Notes: generated by a model not told the origin, from the sequence alone. A DNA stretch of 64,000 nt from Actibacterium ureilyticum (GCF_002285435.1 NZ_NSBT01000037.1:124001-188000), one strand, 5' to 3'. Shown: positions 7,749 to 17,731, counted from the first letter of the stretch. Numbers and translations are program-made.

Positions 7749-9221
7749 ATGCCTGTTTTCTGGCTAATCGTCATCGTGCTTGCCATCGCGGCGGCGGGAT
7801 ATTTTCTGGGGCGCGCCCGCGCGCTGTCCAGTGCGGGCGGGGATATCCGCAAGCTGCATTCGCTGCCGTCCTATTACGCGTGGAACGTCGCGATGAAGGT
7901 GGTGGTTCCGGCGGTCGGGCTGCTGATCGTGTGGCTGCTGGTGCAGCCGCTTTACGTCAACAACGCCGCGTCGCGGATGATCCCCGACACCCAGATCACC
8001 CAGGGGTCGTCGCGCAACCTGATGATGGCCGAGGTCCGCCGCGCGGCCGAGGGGCTGGACAATGCCGTCGCCGCCGGGGCGATCGACGAACGCTTTGCCC
8101 GCAACGCCCGGGCCGATTTCAACGACGTGACCCAGCGGCTGAAGGATGCGGGCCAGATCGTGACCGCGACCATCACCCAGCCGGTGCTGCGCGCGGCGCA
8201 ACGTTATCGTGTGCTCAGCGCCACGGGCCGGATGATCATGGCCGGGGCGGTAATCGCGCTGGCGCTGGCCGGGCTGCTGCTGGGGCTGAAGGAAAGCCAT
8301 GCCGATTTCCGCGCCCGCAACGTGGTGGAAAAGGGCATCCGCTGGCTGCTGATCGCGGCGGCCTCGATCGCGGTGCTGACGACCATCGGCATCCTACTGT
8401 CGCTGATCTTCAACACGGTGGAATTCTTCCGGCTGTACCCGGCGCGCGACTTCTTCTTTGGCACGTCCTGGGCGCCCAGCTTCTCGGGCCGGGGGGGCAG
8501 TTCGGACCTGGGGGTGATCCCGCTTCTGTGGGGCACGTTCTATATCTCGATCGTGGCGCTGGCCGTGGCGGTGCCGATCGGGCTCTTTGCCGCTGTCTAT
8601 CTGTCGGAATATGCCAGCCCGCGCATCCGCGCCGTCGCCAAGCCGATGATCGAGGTTCTGGCCGGCATTCCCACCATCGTCTATGGCCTGTTTGCGCTGC
8701 TGACGGTCGGGCCGCTGTTGCTGAGTGTTTTCGGCGATGACGGGCTGGGCTGGATGAAGGCGGGCACCGCCGTGATGACCGCCGGTCTGGTGATGGGCAT
8801 CATGCTGATCCCGTTTGTCAGCTCGCTGTCGGACGACATCATCAACGCGGTGCCGCAGGCGATGCGCGACGGGTCCTATGGGCTGGGCGCGACGAAATCG
8901 GAAACCATCAAGCAGGTGGTGCTGCCCGCCGCGCTGCCGGGGATCGTGGGCGCGATCCTGCTGGCGGCCAGCCGCGCCATCGGCGAGACCATGATCGTGG
9001 TGCTGGGGGCAGGGGCCGCGGCCCGGCTGAGCCTGAACCCGTTCGAGGCGATGACCACCGTGACCGCCAAGATCGTCAGCCAGCTGACCGGCGACGCCGA
9101 TTTCGCCTCGCCCGAGGCGCTGGTGGCCTTTGCCCTTGGCATGACGCTGTTCGTCCTGACGCTGGGGCTGAACATCTTCGCGCTTTACATCGTGCGCAAA
9201 TACCGGGAGCAGTACGAATGA
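7749..9221 (+). CDS. pstC: phosphate ABC transporter permease PstC (long form)
   Basis: The 490-residue permease is longer than E. coli PstC (319) because of an N-terminal extension of about 200 residues with two or three extra membrane segments and a soluble insert. The C-terminal half is canonical: the SPRIRAVAKPMIEVLAGIP region and the permease EAA-like loop with AMRDGSYGLGATKSETI. It forms the inner-membrane channel with PstA. A purine-rich GGGGGGCAA precedes the ATG. It overlaps pstA by 4 bp (ATGA). Confidence 0.95.
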   Translation: MPVFWLIVIVLAIAAAGYFLGRARALSSAGGDIRKLHSLPSYYAWNVAMKVVVPAVGLLIVWLLVQPLYVNNAASRMIPDTQITQGSSRNLMMAEVRRAAEGLDNAVAAGAIDERFARNARADFNDVTQRLKDAGQIVTATITQPVLRAAQRYRVLSATGRMIMAGAVIALALAGLLLGLKESHADFRARNVVEKGIRWLLIAAASIAVLTTIGILLSLIFNTVEFFRLYPARDFFFGTSWAPSFSGRGGSSDLGVIPLLWGTFYISIVALAVAVPIGLFAAVYLSEYASPRIRAVAKPMIEVLAGIPTIVYGLFALLTVGPLLLSVFGDDGLGWMKAGTAVMTAGLVMGIMLIPFVSSLSDDIINAVPQAMRDGSYGLGATKSETIKQVVLPAALPGIVGAILLAASRAIGETMIVVLGAGAAARLSLNPFEAMTTVTAKIVSQLTGDADFASPEALVAFALGMTLFVLTLGLNIFALYIVRKYREQYE

Positions 9222-10549
9222 CCGACGCAAGCCTCAATTCGCCGGCGGCGTCCGGCCCGTCGCAATCCCTGCACAAGCTGGACGCGCGCACCAAGAAGCG
9301 CAACGCGGCCGAGGCGCGGTTCGAGGCCTATGGCCTGGTCGCGATCCTGATCGGGTTGTTCTTCCTGGCGGTGCTGGCCTTTGCCATCGTCCGTTCGGGG
9401 CTGCCGGCCTTTACCAAGACGGTGCTGGATGTCGAGATGAATGTCTCGCAACAGGATTTCGACGCCGCCGAAAGCCAGTTGTTCAAGACCAAGGCCTATG
9501 CCGGGCTGTTCAGCAAATCGCTGCAGGCGCAGTTGACCGAACAGGGCGTCACCGCGCCCTTCGACGATGCCGCCATCGAACGGATCGCGGGCAAGGTCGG
9601 CGGCACGATCCGCGAGTTCTATCGCGAGAACCCGGGCCAGCTGGGCCAGCCGGTATCGTTCGAACTGGCCGCCGCCAGCCGCGTGGATGGCTATTTCAAT
9701 GGCCGCGTGACCCGCGACACCCTGACCGAAAGCCGGTTCCTGATGCTCAGCGATCTGGATCTGGCCGACGCGCTGAAAGAGGCGGGGATCGTGCGCAACG
9801 CGTTCGACTGGAACTTCATCACCGGCGCGGATTCGGGCGTGGACAATCCCGGCGGGGCAGGGATCGGCGCATCGGTCGTCGGCTCGTTCTTCATGATGCT
9901 GGTGGTGCTGGTGCTGTCGCTGCCCATCGGGGTCGCGGCGTCGATCTATCTTGAGGAATTCGCGCCGCAGAACCGCATCACCGACCTGATCGAGGTGAAT
10001 ATCTCGAACCTGGCCGCCGTGCCGTCCATCGTGTTCGGCATCCTGGGTCTGGCCGTGTTCATCCAGTTCATGCACCTGCCGCAATCGGCGCCGCTGGTGG
10101 GTGGTCTGGTGCTGACGCTGATGACGCTGCCCACGATCATCATCTCGACCCGTGCGGCACTCAAGGCCGTGCCGCCCAGCATCCGCGACGCGGCGCTGGG
10201 GGTCGGGGCCAGCAAGATGCAGGCGGTCTTTCACCATGTGCTGCCGCTGGCCATGCCCGGCATCCTGACCGGCACCATCATCGGGCTGGCACAGGCGCTT
10301 GGCGAAACCGCGCCGCTTTTGCTGATCGGGATGGTGGGCTTTGTCGCCCGCGGCTATCCCGACGGGTTCCTGCAAGGCTTTGTCGAGCCGAACTCTGCCA
10401 TGCCCGCGCAGATCTATACCTGGGCCGCCCGTGCCGATGTGTCCTTTTACGACAAGGCCTGGGGGGGCATTATCATCCTGTTGCTGTTCCTGCTGACCAT
10501 GAACATCATCGCAATCATCCTGCGCCGCCGGTTCGAGCGCCGCTGGTAA
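9218..10549 (+). CDS. pstA: phosphate ABC transporter permease PstA (DUF3333-type, long form)
   Basis: The 443-residue second permease subunit of the phosphate channel. An N-terminal cytoplasmic segment and one membrane helix (residues about 40-65) lead into a soluble domain of about 150 residues like the DUF3333 extension of alphaproteobacterial PstA proteins. The canonical permease core follows, with [11 protein letters not shown] and the EAA loop [20 protein letters not shown]. It begins within the pstC stop codon and ends 10 bp before pstB. Confidence 0.95.
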   Translation: MTDASLNSPAASGPSQSLHKLDARTKKRNAAEARFEAYGLVAILIGLFFLAVLAFAIVRSGLPAFTKTVLDVEMNVSQQDFDAAESQLFKTKAYAGLFSKSLQAQLTEQGVTAPFDDAAIERIAGKVGGTIREFYRENPGQLGQPVSFELAAASRVDGYFNGRVTRDTLTESRFLMLSDLDLADALKEAGIVRNAFDWNFITGADSGVDNPGGAGIGASVVGSFFMMLVVLVLSLPIGVAASIYLEEFAPQNRITDLIEVNISNLAAVPSIVFGILGLAVFIQFMHLPQSAPLVGGLVLTLMTLPTIIISTRAALKAVPPSIRDAALGVGASKMQAVFHHVLPLAMPGILTGTIIGLAQALGETAPLLLIGMVGFVARGYPDGFLQGFVEPNSAMPAQIYTWAARADVSFYDKAWGGIIILLLFLLTMNIIAIILRRRFERRW

Positions 10550-10559
10550 GGAGCCGACC

Positions 10560-11357
10560 ATGAACGACATGCGAAAATTGGAGAGGGAAGTGGACACCAA
10601 GGCCCTGAAAATCTCGGCGCGCCAGTGCCAGGTCTATTACGGTAACAACCACGCGATCAAAGACGTCGACATCGATATCGAGGACAAGACCGTCACCGCC
10701 TTCATCGGGCCGTCGGGCTGTGGCAAGTCGACCTTCCTGCGCTGTCTGAACCGGATGAACGACACGATCGACATCTGCCGGGTCGAAGGCGATATCCGCC
10801 TGGACGGCGAGGATATCTATGACCCCAAGGTCGACCCGGTGCAGCTGCGCGCCAAGGTGGGCATGGTGTTCCAGAAGCCCAACCCGTTCCCTAAGTCGAT
10901 CTATGACAACATCGCTTATGGTCCGCGCATTCACGGGCTGGCCAAGAACAAGGCCGAGCTGGACGAGATCGTCGAGAAATCCCTGCGCCGCGGCGCCATC
11001 TGGGACGAGGTCAAGGACCGCCTGCATGCGCCGGGCACCGGCCTGTCGGGCGGCCAGCAGCAGCGCCTGTGCATCGCCCGCGCCATCGCGACAGAGCCCG
11101 AGGTCCTGTTGATGGACGAGCCGTGCTCGGCCCTGGACCCGATCGCCACCAGCCAGGTCGAGGAGCTGATCGACGAGCTGCGCACCAATTTCTCGGTCGT
11201 GATCGTCACACACTCGATGCAGCAGGCCGCGCGCGTCAGCCAGAAAACCGCGTTCTTCCACCTGGGCAACCTGGTCGAATACGGTGAAACCGGCCAGATT
11301 TTCACCAATCCCAGCGATCCGCGCACGGAAAGCTATATCACGGGCCGTATCGGCTGA
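10560..11357 (+). CDS. pstB: phosphate ABC transporter ATP-binding protein
   Basis: The 265-residue ATPase powers phosphate import. Visible motifs are Walker [10 protein letters not shown], the Q-loop [16 protein letters not shown] typical of PstB, the ABC signature [14 protein letters not shown], Walker B VLLMDEP and the switch His in [12 protein letters not shown]. The length is normal. A TAAGGAGCCGACC ribosome-binding site precedes the ATG, and the stop overlaps the start region of phoU. Confidence 0.98.
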   Translation: MNDMRKLEREVDTKALKISARQCQVYYGNNHAIKDVDIDIEDKTVTAFIGPSGCGKSTFLRCLNRMNDTIDICRVEGDIRLDGEDIYDPKVDPVQLRAKVGMVFQKPNPFPKSIYDNIAYGPRIHGLAKNKAELDEIVEKSLRRGAIWDEVKDRLHAPGTGLSGGQQQRLCIARAIATEPEVLLMDEPCSALDPIATSQVEELIDELRTNFSVVIVTHSMQQAARVSQKTAFFHLGNLVEYGETGQIFTNPSDPRTESYITGRIG

Positions 11358-11368
11358 TGGAGGTCAAC

Positions 11369-12082
11369 ATGCCCGATCAAAAGCACATCGTGTCGTCCTA
11401 TGACAACGATCTGGAAGCCATCCAGGCGATGATCATGAAAATGGGCGGCCTGGTCGAAGCGGCGATCCTGTCGGCGGCCAATTCGCTGGAAGCACGCGAC
11501 GAGGAGCTGGCCGAACAGGTCCGCGAGAACGACCGCGCCATCGACGCGCTGGAAGAACAGGTGAACGAGGAATGCGCGCTGCTGCTGGCCCGCCGCCAGC
11601 CCATCGCATCCGACCTGCGCACCGTTCTGACGGTGATGAAGATCAGTGCCAATCTGGAACGCATCGGCGATTATGCCAAGAACATGGGCAAACGCACCAG
11701 CGTGCTGGTCCAGATGCAGCCCATCGAAGGCGCCGCCGGGGCGATCCGGCGGATGGCCAAGACGGTCGAGGGGATGCTGAAGGACGCGCTGGACAGCTAT
11801 ATCCAGCGCGACCCCGAGCTGGCGATGGATGTGCGCCTGCGCGACCACGAGGTCGACCAGATGTACAACGCGCTGTTCCGCGAATTCCTGACCTTCATGA
11901 TGGAAGACCCGCGCAACATCACCGCCTGCATGCACCTGCATTTCATCGCCAAGAACATCGAACGCATGGGCGACCATGTTACCTCGATTTCCGAACAGGT
12001 GATCTATCTGGTGACCGGCGAAGTGCCGGGCGAGGGGCGTCCGAAGGTCGAAGGCGCCATGTTTACCGAGGCTGACGACTGA
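11369..12082 (+). CDS. phoU: phosphate signalling protein PhoU
   Basis: The 237-residue helical protein has two PhoU three-helix repeats with the conserved metal-contact segments around NLERIGDYAKNM and NIERMGDHVTSI. PhoU couples PstB status to PhoR and prevents runaway phosphate uptake. I chose the ATG at 11369 because GGAGG at 11359-11363 lies 5 nt before it. An in-frame ATG at 11357, overlapping the pstB stop, would add four residues. Confidence 0.96.
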   Translation: MPDQKHIVSSYDNDLEAIQAMIMKMGGLVEAAILSAANSLEARDEELAEQVRENDRAIDALEEQVNEECALLLARRQPIASDLRTVLTVMKISANLERIGDYAKNMGKRTSVLVQMQPIEGAAGAIRRMAKTVEGMLKDALDSYIQRDPELAMDVRLRDHEVDQMYNALFREFLTFMMEDPRNITACMHLHFIAKNIERMGDHVTSISEQVIYLVTGEVPGEGRPKVEGAMFTEADD

Positions 12083-12084
12083 CC

Positions 12085-12777
12085 ATGAGCGCCGCAGAAC
12101 AACCCACCGTGCTGGTGGTCGAAGACGAACCCGCACAGCGCGAGGTTCTGGCCTATAACCTCGAAGCCGAAGGGTTTCGCGTCAATCGCAGCGAAAACGG
12201 CGATGACGCGCTGCTGCTGGTGGACGAGGACAAGCCCGACATCATCGTGCTGGACTGGATGCTGCCCGGCGTGTCGGGGATCGAGATCTGCCGCCGTCTG
12301 AAAAGCCGGTCGGAAACCCGCAACATCCCGATCATCATCCTGTCGGCCCGGTCCGAGGAGGTCGACCGCGTGCGCGGCCTGGAAACCGGCGCCGACGATT
12401 ACGTGGTGAAACCGTATTCCGTGGTCGAGCTGATGGCGCGTGTCCGGGCCCAGCTGCGGCGCACGCGGCCAGCATCGGTCGGTGAACGGCTGGAGTTCGA
12501 GGACATCCTGCTAGATGCCGAAACCCACAAGGTGTTCCGCAACGGCAAGCTGCTGAAGCTGGGACCGACGGAATTCCGGCTGCTGAGCACCTTCATGGAA
12601 AAACCCGGCCGCGTCTGGAGCCGCGAGCAATTGCTGGACCGGGTTTGGGGGCGTGACATCTATGTCGACACGCGCACGGTCGATGTCCATATCGGACGGC
12701 TGCGCAAGGCGCTGTGCACCCATAACGGCAGCGATCCGGTCCGCACGGTCAGGGGGGCTGGCTACGCTCTGGGCTGA
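12085..12777 (+). CDS. phoB: phosphate regulon response regulator PhoB
   Basis: The 230-residue OmpR/PhoB-type regulator has a receiver domain with acidic residues near E13-D14, phospho-acceptor Asp57 (VLDWMLPG) and the conserved Lys in VVKPYS. A winged-helix domain follows (GPTEFRLLSTFMEKPGRVWS, RTVDVHIGRLRKAL, RGAGYAL). It is the likely activator at the Pho box before pstS. Being last in the operon it would be autoregulated through that site. Confidence 0.96.
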   Translation: MSAAEQPTVLVVEDEPAQREVLAYNLEAEGFRVNRSENGDDALLLVDEDKPDIIVLDWMLPGVSGIEICRRLKSRSETRNIPIIILSARSEEVDRVRGLETGADDYVVKPYSVVELMARVRAQLRRTRPASVGERLEFEDILLDAETHKVFRNGKLLKLGPTEFRLLSTFMEKPGRVWSREQLLDRVWGRDIYVDTRTVDVHIGRLRKALCTHNGSDPVRTVRGAGYALG

Positions 12778-12803
12778 TTCCGATAATCAGTATTATGTTG
12801 TTT
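12774..12803 (+). terminator. possible weak terminator after phoB
   Basis: CTGATT (12774-12779) and AATCAG (12785-12790) form a 6-bp AU-rich stem with a 5-nt loop that includes the phoB stop codon. TATTATGTTGTTT follows. The stem is weak for a GC-rich genome, so this is only a candidate end of the pst-pho operon. Confidence 0.35.
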
Positions 12804-12905
12804 ATCCACATAGGCGGATATATCCGGCCAGCCCCTTGATTTCCCTGCAGTCTCGTCGACATTGGGGCCGACAGAACTATTGGCCCCAAACGACAGGCAG
12901 CACAG

Positions 12906-13856
12906 ATGCAGGCAGATCCCCACAGCACTACCCATGACGCAGCGCCCGATAGCCGCAACGACCACATCAAGATCTATCTGAACGGCCAGATCGTCGACAA
13001 GGCCGATGCGGTCGTATCGGTCTATGACAGCGGCTTCATGCTGGGCGACGGCATGTGGGAAGGTCTGCGGCTTTATGACGGTGAATGGGCGTTTTTCGAC
13101 GACCATATGGACCGGCTGTTCACGTCGCTGCGCGCGGTGTCGATCGACAGCGGGCTGAACGCGAGCGATATCCGCGACATCCTGAACCGGACCGCGGCGG
13201 CCAACGGGATGACCACCGACGCGCATTGCCGGCTGATGATCACGCGCGGGCGCAAGGAAAAGCCGTTTCAGCACCCTGCCCTGTCAAAATCCGGCCCCAC
13301 GGTCGTGGCGATTGTCGAACATTCCAAACCGGCCGAGGCGCTGATGGATCGCGGCATCCGGCTGGCCACGGTGCCACAGGTGCGCGGGCTGCCGATGAGC
13401 CAGGACGCGAAATACAACAGCCATTCCAAGCTGAACTGCGTGATTGCCTGCCTTCAGGCCGAACAGGCCGGTGCCGACGAAGGCCTGATGCTGGATCCGC
13501 ATGGCTTCGTAAACACCACGAATGCCTGCAATTTCTTCATCGTGCGCCGGGGCGCGGTTTGGACCTCGACCGGGGATTACTGCATGAATGGCGTCACGCG
13601 CGCCAAGGTGATCGAGCTGTGCCGCGCCAACGACATTCCGGTGTTCGAACGCAACTATTCGCTGGTCGATGCCTATGGCGCCGACGAGGCGTTTCTGACC
13701 GGCACATTCGGCGCCCAGACGCCGGTGTCACAGATCGATGGCAAGCCCATCGGAACCACGCCCGGCGCGGGTCCGGTAACGCGGCGCATTCGCGGGCTTT
13801 ATGCCGATCTGGTGGCCCGCGACGTGGCCGCGCAAAAGGCCGCGCGCGGGGCGTGA
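12906..13856 (+). CDS. class IV aminotransferase (D-amino-acid / branched-chain aminotransferase-like)
   Basis: The 316-residue fold-type-IV PLP enzyme shows [30 protein letters not shown]-like [10 protein letters not shown], a Lys-bearing [11 protein letters not shown] region (K169 or K175 would be the Schiff-base lysine) and the phosphate-cup-like TNACNFF and TGTFG motifs. Members interconvert amino acids and 2-oxo acids; which substrate is used here is not decidable. An in-frame N-terminal extension of about 20 polar residues precedes the domain. It stands alone, 128 bp after phoB. Confidence 0.88.
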   Translation: MQADPHSTTHDAAPDSRNDHIKIYLNGQIVDKADAVVSVYDSGFMLGDGMWEGLRLYDGEWAFFDDHMDRLFTSLRAVSIDSGLNASDIRDILNRTAAANGMTTDAHCRLMITRGRKEKPFQHPALSKSGPTVVAIVEHSKPAEALMDRGIRLATVPQVRGLPMSQDAKYNSHSKLNCVIACLQAEQAGADEGLMLDPHGFVNTTNACNFFIVRRGAVWTSTGDYCMNGVTRAKVIELCRANDIPVFERNYSLVDAYGADEAFLTGTFGAQTPVSQIDGKPIGTTPGAGPVTRRIRGLYADLVARDVAAQKAARGA

Positions 13857-13938
13857 TCGGCATGGAAAAACCGGGCGCATGGGGTTCTCGACAAAAAAAC
13901 CGCGACCGTTTACAACAGCCCGAATTTCAGAGGCGACC

Positions 13939-14382
13939 ATGACATCCATTCTCATTCTCAACGGTCCGAACCTGAACCTTCTGGGCACCCGCCAGCCCGA
14001 GGTTTACGGTCACACCACCCTGGCCGATATCGAGGCCGCCTGCCACGCCCATGCCAAGGGCGCCGGGATCACCGTGTCCTGTGCCCAGTCCAATCACGAG
14101 GGTGTTCTGGTGGATGAGATTCACGCCGCAAAAGGTTGTCATGACGGCATAATCCTGAATGCGGGTGCCTATACCCATACCTCGGTCGCGCTGCGCGATG
14201 CCATCGCCTCGGTCGAGGTGCCGACGATCGAACTGCACCTGTCGAACATCCACGCGCGCGAGGCGTTCCGCCATGTGTCGCATATCGCGCCGGTCGCAAT
14301 CGGCCAGATCTGCGGGTTCGGCGCACAGGGCTATCTGCTGGCGCTGGACGCGATGGTCGCGCATCTGCAAGGCGCAAGATGA
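13939..14382 (+). CDS. aroQ: 3-dehydroquinate dehydratase, type II
   Basis: The 147-residue type II dehydroquinase catalyses the third step of the shikimate pathway. It begins [20 protein letters not shown], with the catalytic Tyr in PEVYG, the SNHEG substrate loop, NAGAYTHTS and the catalytic His in [11 protein letters not shown]. The ATG at 13939 was chosen because the family starts directly before the ILNGPNLN strand. Its stop overlaps the ATG of the luxR-type gene by 4 bp. Confidence 0.97.
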   Translation: MTSILILNGPNLNLLGTRQPEVYGHTTLADIEAACHAHAKGAGITVSCAQSNHEGVLVDEIHAAKGCHDGIILNAGAYTHTSVALRDAIASVEVPTIELHLSNIHAREAFRHVSHIAPVAIGQICGFGAQGYLLALDAMVAHLQGAR

Positions 14383-15125
14383 ACGCGGCGCTGCTGGAAA
14401 CCCTGCTTTCAGCGCGCCAGGTCGAGGATATCTGGCCCCCGTTCCTGTCCCAGATGCAAAGCTTCGGCTTTGACCGCGTGCTTTACGGCTTCACCCGGCA
14501 GCGCAGTGGCACGCATTTGGGCAATCGCGACGATTTTGTCGTGCTCAGCAATCTGGGGTCGGACTATCTGACGCCCTATCTCGAGGGCGGGTTGTATTTC
14601 GACGGCCCGATGCTGCGCTGGAGCAAGGAAAACGTCGGCCCCTGTTCGTGGTCCTGGTTGCAAGACAATATCGACCAGCTGACCAAGGCCGAACGCCGCG
14701 TCCTGGACTTCAACCGCTCGCACGGGGTCACCAACGGGTACACGATCAGCTTCGACGATATCTCGGCCCGTCAGAAAGGCGGTGTCGCGCTGATCGCGCC
14801 CGCCGACATTCCCCAGGCCGAGATCGACCGCGACTGGGACCGTCAGGGCCGCGAGATCTGCATCATCTGCAACGTCTTCCACCTGAAGATCACCACCCTG
14901 CCCTTCGCCCCGCCGGGCCGGGAATTGACCGAAAGGCAGCGCCAGGTGCTGGAATGGGTGGGCGATGGCAAGACGATGCAGGACATCGCCGCCATTCTGG
15001 GCCTGACCCAGGCCACCATCGAAAAGCACCTGCGCCGCGCGCGCGAGGCGCTGGATGTGGAAACCACCGCCCAGGCGGTGCTGCGGGCGGCGTCACAGAA
15101 CCAGATCTATGTTCTGCAACCCTGA
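14379..15125 (+). CDS. LuxR-family regulator with autoinducer-binding domain (no adjacent luxI)
   Basis: The 248-residue product has an N-terminal autoinducer-binding-type domain (residues about 15-165) and a C-terminal LuxR helix-turn-helix (about 183-225: [12 protein letters not shown], then [14 protein letters not shown]). Aromatic residues that line acyl-homoserine-lactone pockets are present (Y73, W81, W91, W93), with D75-G-P77 where DP is usual and G120 in GVTNG. No LuxI synthase gene is in the window, so it is a solo receptor here. The start is embedded in the aroQ stop (ATGA), giving translational coupling. Confidence 0.88.
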   Translation: MNAALLETLLSARQVEDIWPPFLSQMQSFGFDRVLYGFTRQRSGTHLGNRDDFVVLSNLGSDYLTPYLEGGLYFDGPMLRWSKENVGPCSWSWLQDNIDQLTKAERRVLDFNRSHGVTNGYTISFDDISARQKGGVALIAPADIPQAEIDRDWDRQGREICIICNVFHLKITTLPFAPPGRELTERQRQVLEWVGDGKTMQDIAAILGLTQATIEKHLRRAREALDVETTAQAVLRAASQNQIYVLQP

Positions 15126-15126
15126 G

Positions 15127-15148
15127 CCGGCAGGAAATCGCCGGTTTT
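15127..15148 (+). terminator. short hairpin terminator after luxR
   Basis: CCGGC (15127-15131) pairs with GCCGG (15140-15144) across an 8-nt loop, and TTTT follows directly (15145-15148). It begins 2 nt after the luxR stop codon. The stem is only 5 bp, so strength is modest. Confidence 0.5.
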
Positions 15149-15152
15149 CCCG

Positions 15153-15172
15153 GGTAAGGTTTACCATACCTT
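15153..15172. repeat. inverted-repeat cluster downstream of luxR
   Basis: GGTAA (15153-15157) and TTACC (15161-15165) form a perfect 3-nt-loop dyad. Overlapping it, AAGGT (15156-15160) and ACCTT (15168-15172) form a 17-bp inverted repeat with a 7-bp centre. It could be a small hairpin or a regulator-binding site. No bound protein is known. Confidence 0.4.
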
Positions 15173-15387
15173 CATACGCACCTTGAATCCGGTAATACTC
15201 CGCCCGTTCCGTGAGTGGTGGCCTTTGGCCTTGGGACAACAGAGACGTGGGTTCGTGCATTTGACGGATCCGCGGATCACACCGGGCGACCGGTATTGTA
15301 TGTCGGCGTTGAAGCGAATTTCCTTTCGGCAACCCGGCGACAGATTGCGGGCCGTTTGCATCCCCTATCGCGCGGCCTGCAAACAGA

Positions 15388-15418
15388 AACGGTGCAGCCT
15401 AGGCTGCACCGTTTTTTT
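15388..15418. terminator. strong intrinsic terminator, possibly bidirectional (luxR side / tsf)
   Basis: A perfect 13-bp palindromic arm pair (AACGGTGCAGCCT and AGGCTGCACCGTT) folds into a hairpin with a minimal loop. On the plus strand it runs into T8. On the minus strand it is followed by TCTGTTTG, so it can also end tsf transcription. Confidence 0.85.
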
Positions 15419-15445
15419 TCGTTCCGACGATGTCGGGCCGCGGGA

Positions 15446-16321
15446 TCAGCCCTGTGCGGCCTTGGCGACCTCGGCGGCGAAGTCTTCTTCTTTCTTCTCG
15501 ATGCCTTCGCCCACTTCCATGCGGATATAGCCGGTGATTTCGGCGCCCGCTTCCTTGGCGGCGGCTTCGACGGTCAGATCGGGGTTGATGACAAAGGACT
15601 GACCCAGAAGGGTCACTTCGGACATGAATTTCTTCATGCGACCGACGATCATCTTTTCGATCACCGCTTCGGGCTTGCCCGACTCGCGCGCGATGTCGAT
15701 CTGGATCTGACGCTCTTTTTCCACCACGGCAGGGTCCAGCTCGGCCTCGTTCAGGGCGGCGGGGTTGGTCGCCGCGATGTGCATCGCAACCTGCTTGCCG
15801 AACGCCTCGTCGCCGCCTTTCAGCCCGACCAGAACGCCGATCTTGCCCATGTCGGCCGCAGCCGCGTTGTGGACATAGGACACGACGGTGTCGGCCTCGA
15901 CCGTCGCGATGCGGCGCAGGCTCATGTTTTCACCGATGGTGGCGATCTTGTCGGTCAGAACGTCCTGAACGGTCTTGCCGCCCATGTCAGCCGCCAGCAG
16001 CGCGTCGACATCCGCCGCGTTCAGCGCCAGCTTGGCGATGCCGCCAACCATTTCCTGGAACTCGGCGTTCTTGCCGACGAAATCGGTTTCCGAGTTCACC
16101 TCGACCGCGACACCCTTGCCACCGTCGACGACAACGGCCACCAGGCCCTCGGCGGCGGTACGGCCGGATTTCTTGGCCGCTTTCGCCAGACCCTTGGTGC
16201 GCAGCCAGTCGATGGCCGCTTCCATGTCGCCATCGGTTTCGGTCAGCGCTTTTTTCGCATCCATCATGCCTGCGCCGGTGGTGTCGCGCAGTTCTTTCAC
16301 CAATGCTGCGGTGATTGCCAT
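15446..16321 (-). CDS. tsf: translation elongation factor Ts
   Basis: The 291-residue EF-Ts recycles EF-Tu by GDP/GTP exchange. It has the N-terminal UBA-like [21 protein letters not shown], then [19 protein letters not shown], and the core TDFVGKN motif that contacts EF-Tu. The ATG at 16321 follows GAGGAGAGCCAAG. It lies 84 bp downstream of rpsB on the same strand, the standard rpsB-tsf operon, and ends close to the palindromic terminator. Confidence 0.98.
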   Translation of the reverse strand: MAITAALVKELRDTTGAGMMDAKKALTETDGDMEAAIDWLRTKGLAKAAKKSGRTAAEGLVAVVVDGGKGVAVEVNSETDFVGKNAEFQEMVGGIAKLALNAADVDALLAADMGGKTVQDVLTDKIATIGENMSLRRIATVEADTVVSYVHNAAAADMGKIGVLVGLKGGDEAFGKQVAMHIAATNPAALNEAELDPAVVEKERQIQIDIARESGKPEAVIEKMIVGRMKKFMSEVTLLGQSFVINPDLTVEAAAKEAGAEITGYIRMEVGEGIEKKEEDFAAEVAKAAQG

Positions 16322-16405
16322 CTTGGCTCTCCTCGATTCTAGTCTCAGCCCAGGCGCGGCCATACCCGCGCCCGGTATCAGGGATGTGACAAAGGCCGTG
16401 CCTTA

Positions 16406-17185
16406 TCAGGCTTCGGCCGGGGCCTCGGCGGCTTCTTCCACGGCCTCTTCGACCGGGTTTTCGTCCAGCGCGCCGATATCCACGCCTGCGCCTTCCAGCT
16501 GGGCGCTCACGCCGTCCAGGGCCGCGCGGCTGACCAGGTCGCAGTAAAGCGAGATGGCGCGTGCCGCGTCATCGTTGCCGGGGATGATGAAATCCACGCC
16601 ATCGGGCGAGCAGTTGGTGTCGACGATGGCGACAACCGGGATGCCCAGCTTGCGCGCTTCGGCGATGGCCAGGTCTTCCTTGTTGACGTCGATGACGAAC
16701 AGCAGATCCGGCACACCGCCCATTTCGCGGATACCGCCCAGCGAGGCTTGCAGTTTGGCCTGCTCGCGTTCCATGCCCAGACGTTCTTTCTTGGTCAGGC
16801 CCTCGGCGCCCGATTCCAGCTTTTCGTCCAGCGCTTTCAGCCGGTTGATCGACTGCGAAACGGTTTTCCAGTTGGTCAGCGTGCCGCCCAGCCAACGGTG
16901 GTTCATGTAATACTGCGCGCATTTCTCGGCGGCTTCCGCGACCGGGCGCTGTGCCTGACGCTTGGTGCCAACGAACAGGATGCGGCCGCCACGGGCGACG
17001 GTTTCACGCACCACTTGCAGCGCCTGGTCCAGCATCGGGACGGTCTGCGTCAGGTCGAGGATGTGAATGCCGTTACGCGACCCATAGATGAACTCCTGCA
17101 TACGCGGGTTCCAACGTTGGGTCTGGTGACCAAAGTGAACGCCAGCTTCCAGCAGCTGACGCATGGTGAATTCAGGGAGCGCCAT
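16406..17185 (-). CDS. rpsB: 30S ribosomal protein S2
   Basis: The 259-residue S2 begins [20 protein letters not shown] and carries the family segments [33 protein letters not shown] and [25 protein letters not shown]. An acidic and alanine-rich C-terminal tail extends beyond the core. The ATG at 17185 is preceded by GGAAAGGAA. It is first in the rpsB-tsf operon. Confidence 0.98.
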   Translation of the reverse strand: MALPEFTMRQLLEAGVHFGHQTQRWNPRMQEFIYGSRNGIHILDLTQTVPMLDQALQVVRETVARGGRILFVGTKRQAQRPVAEAAEKCAQYYMNHRWLGGTLTNWKTVSQSINRLKALDEKLESGAEGLTKKERLGMEREQAKLQASLGGIREMGGVPDLLFVIDVNKEDLAIAEARKLGIPVVAIVDTNCSPDGVDFIIPGNDDAARAISLYCDLVSRAALDGVSAQLEGAGVDIGALDENPVEEAVEEAAEAPAEA

Positions 17186-17302
17186 GTCCAAATTCCTTTC
17201 CGGTTTGCGCCTTGGCGCGGGTATCAAGGGCATCTGCCCAACCGGCGGACCTTTCGGGATGTCTCCCCCAACGGCCCAACCCACGCCTGTGAAGTGAGCG
17301 CG

Positions 17303-17331
17303 CGTTTAGGCCATGGGCGCGCATTTGGCAA
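17303..17331 (-). promoter_or_regulatory. candidate sigma70-type promoter of rpsB-tsf
   Basis: On the minus strand TTGCCA (17331-17326) and TAAACG (17308-17303) are separated by exactly 17 bp. It lies about 118 bp upstream of the rpsB start, in the gap divergent from the cupin gene. The -10 is imperfect. Confidence 0.45.
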
Positions 17332-17382
17332 CCCCTTCGCCGCGATTCCTGCTAGACAAGGGAAAAAGACGGAGGGTTTTCG

Positions 17383-17718
17383 ATGCAATTTCCGGATTTC
17401 ATCATGGGTTTGCCCGCGCTCGACATCCCGTTCCCCGAGGATGTCGTGTCCGCGCGCGCGATCCGATCCGACGCCGGGCTGATGGTTTTCTTTACCTTTC
17501 ATCAGGACATCACCCTGCCGCCGCACAGCCACGGGGCGCAATGGGGTTCGGTGATCGAGGGGCGGGTCGACCTGACCATGGGCGGCAAGACGCGCAGCTA
17601 TCGCCCGGGCGAAAGCTATGACATCCCGGCGGGCACGGAACATGCCGCACGGGTGGCGGCGGGCAGCAAGGTGATCGACGTGTTCGAGGAACCCGACCGA
17701 TACCCGCTGCGCGCCTGA
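17383..17718 (+). CDS. small cupin-domain protein
   Basis: The 111-residue single-domain cupin has metal-binding motif 1 visible as LPPHSHGAQWGSVIEG (H, H, E ligands) and motif 2 around YDIPAGTEHAARV. Proteins of this size may bind small ligands or act as dioxygenase-like or sugar-binding cupins; the function here is unknown. An ACGGAGGG ribosome-binding site precedes the ATG. It is divergent from rpsB and convergent with the GNAT gene. Confidence 0.8.
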   Translation: MQFPDFIMGLPALDIPFPEDVVSARAIRSDAGLMVFFTFHQDITLPPHSHGAQWGSVIEGRVDLTMGGKTRSYRPGESYDIPAGTEHAARVAAGSKVIDVFEEPDRYPLRA

Positions 17719-17731
17719 CCGCCCTGCCCGC

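Larger units (their letters stand above)
15126..15445 (+). other. 320-bp gene-free region between luxR and tsf
   Basis: No convincing gene lies here; frames on both strands have poor codon patterns. It holds a hairpin just after the luxR stop (15127-15148), a cluster of short inverted repeats (15153-15172), about 215 bp of unexplained sequence, and a strong intrinsic terminator (15388-15418). An untranslated RNA ending at that terminator is possible. Confidence 0.5.

Noticed and set aside
12815-12826. 12-bp palindrome CGGATATATCCG after phoB
   Set aside because: Perfect dyad but without a repeat partner, family match or clear promoter; could be chance or a -10 region of the aminotransferase gene.
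15093-15361. Short frames on both strands in the luxR-tsf gap
   Set aside because: Poor codon pattern, no start context, overlap of luxR end or terminators.
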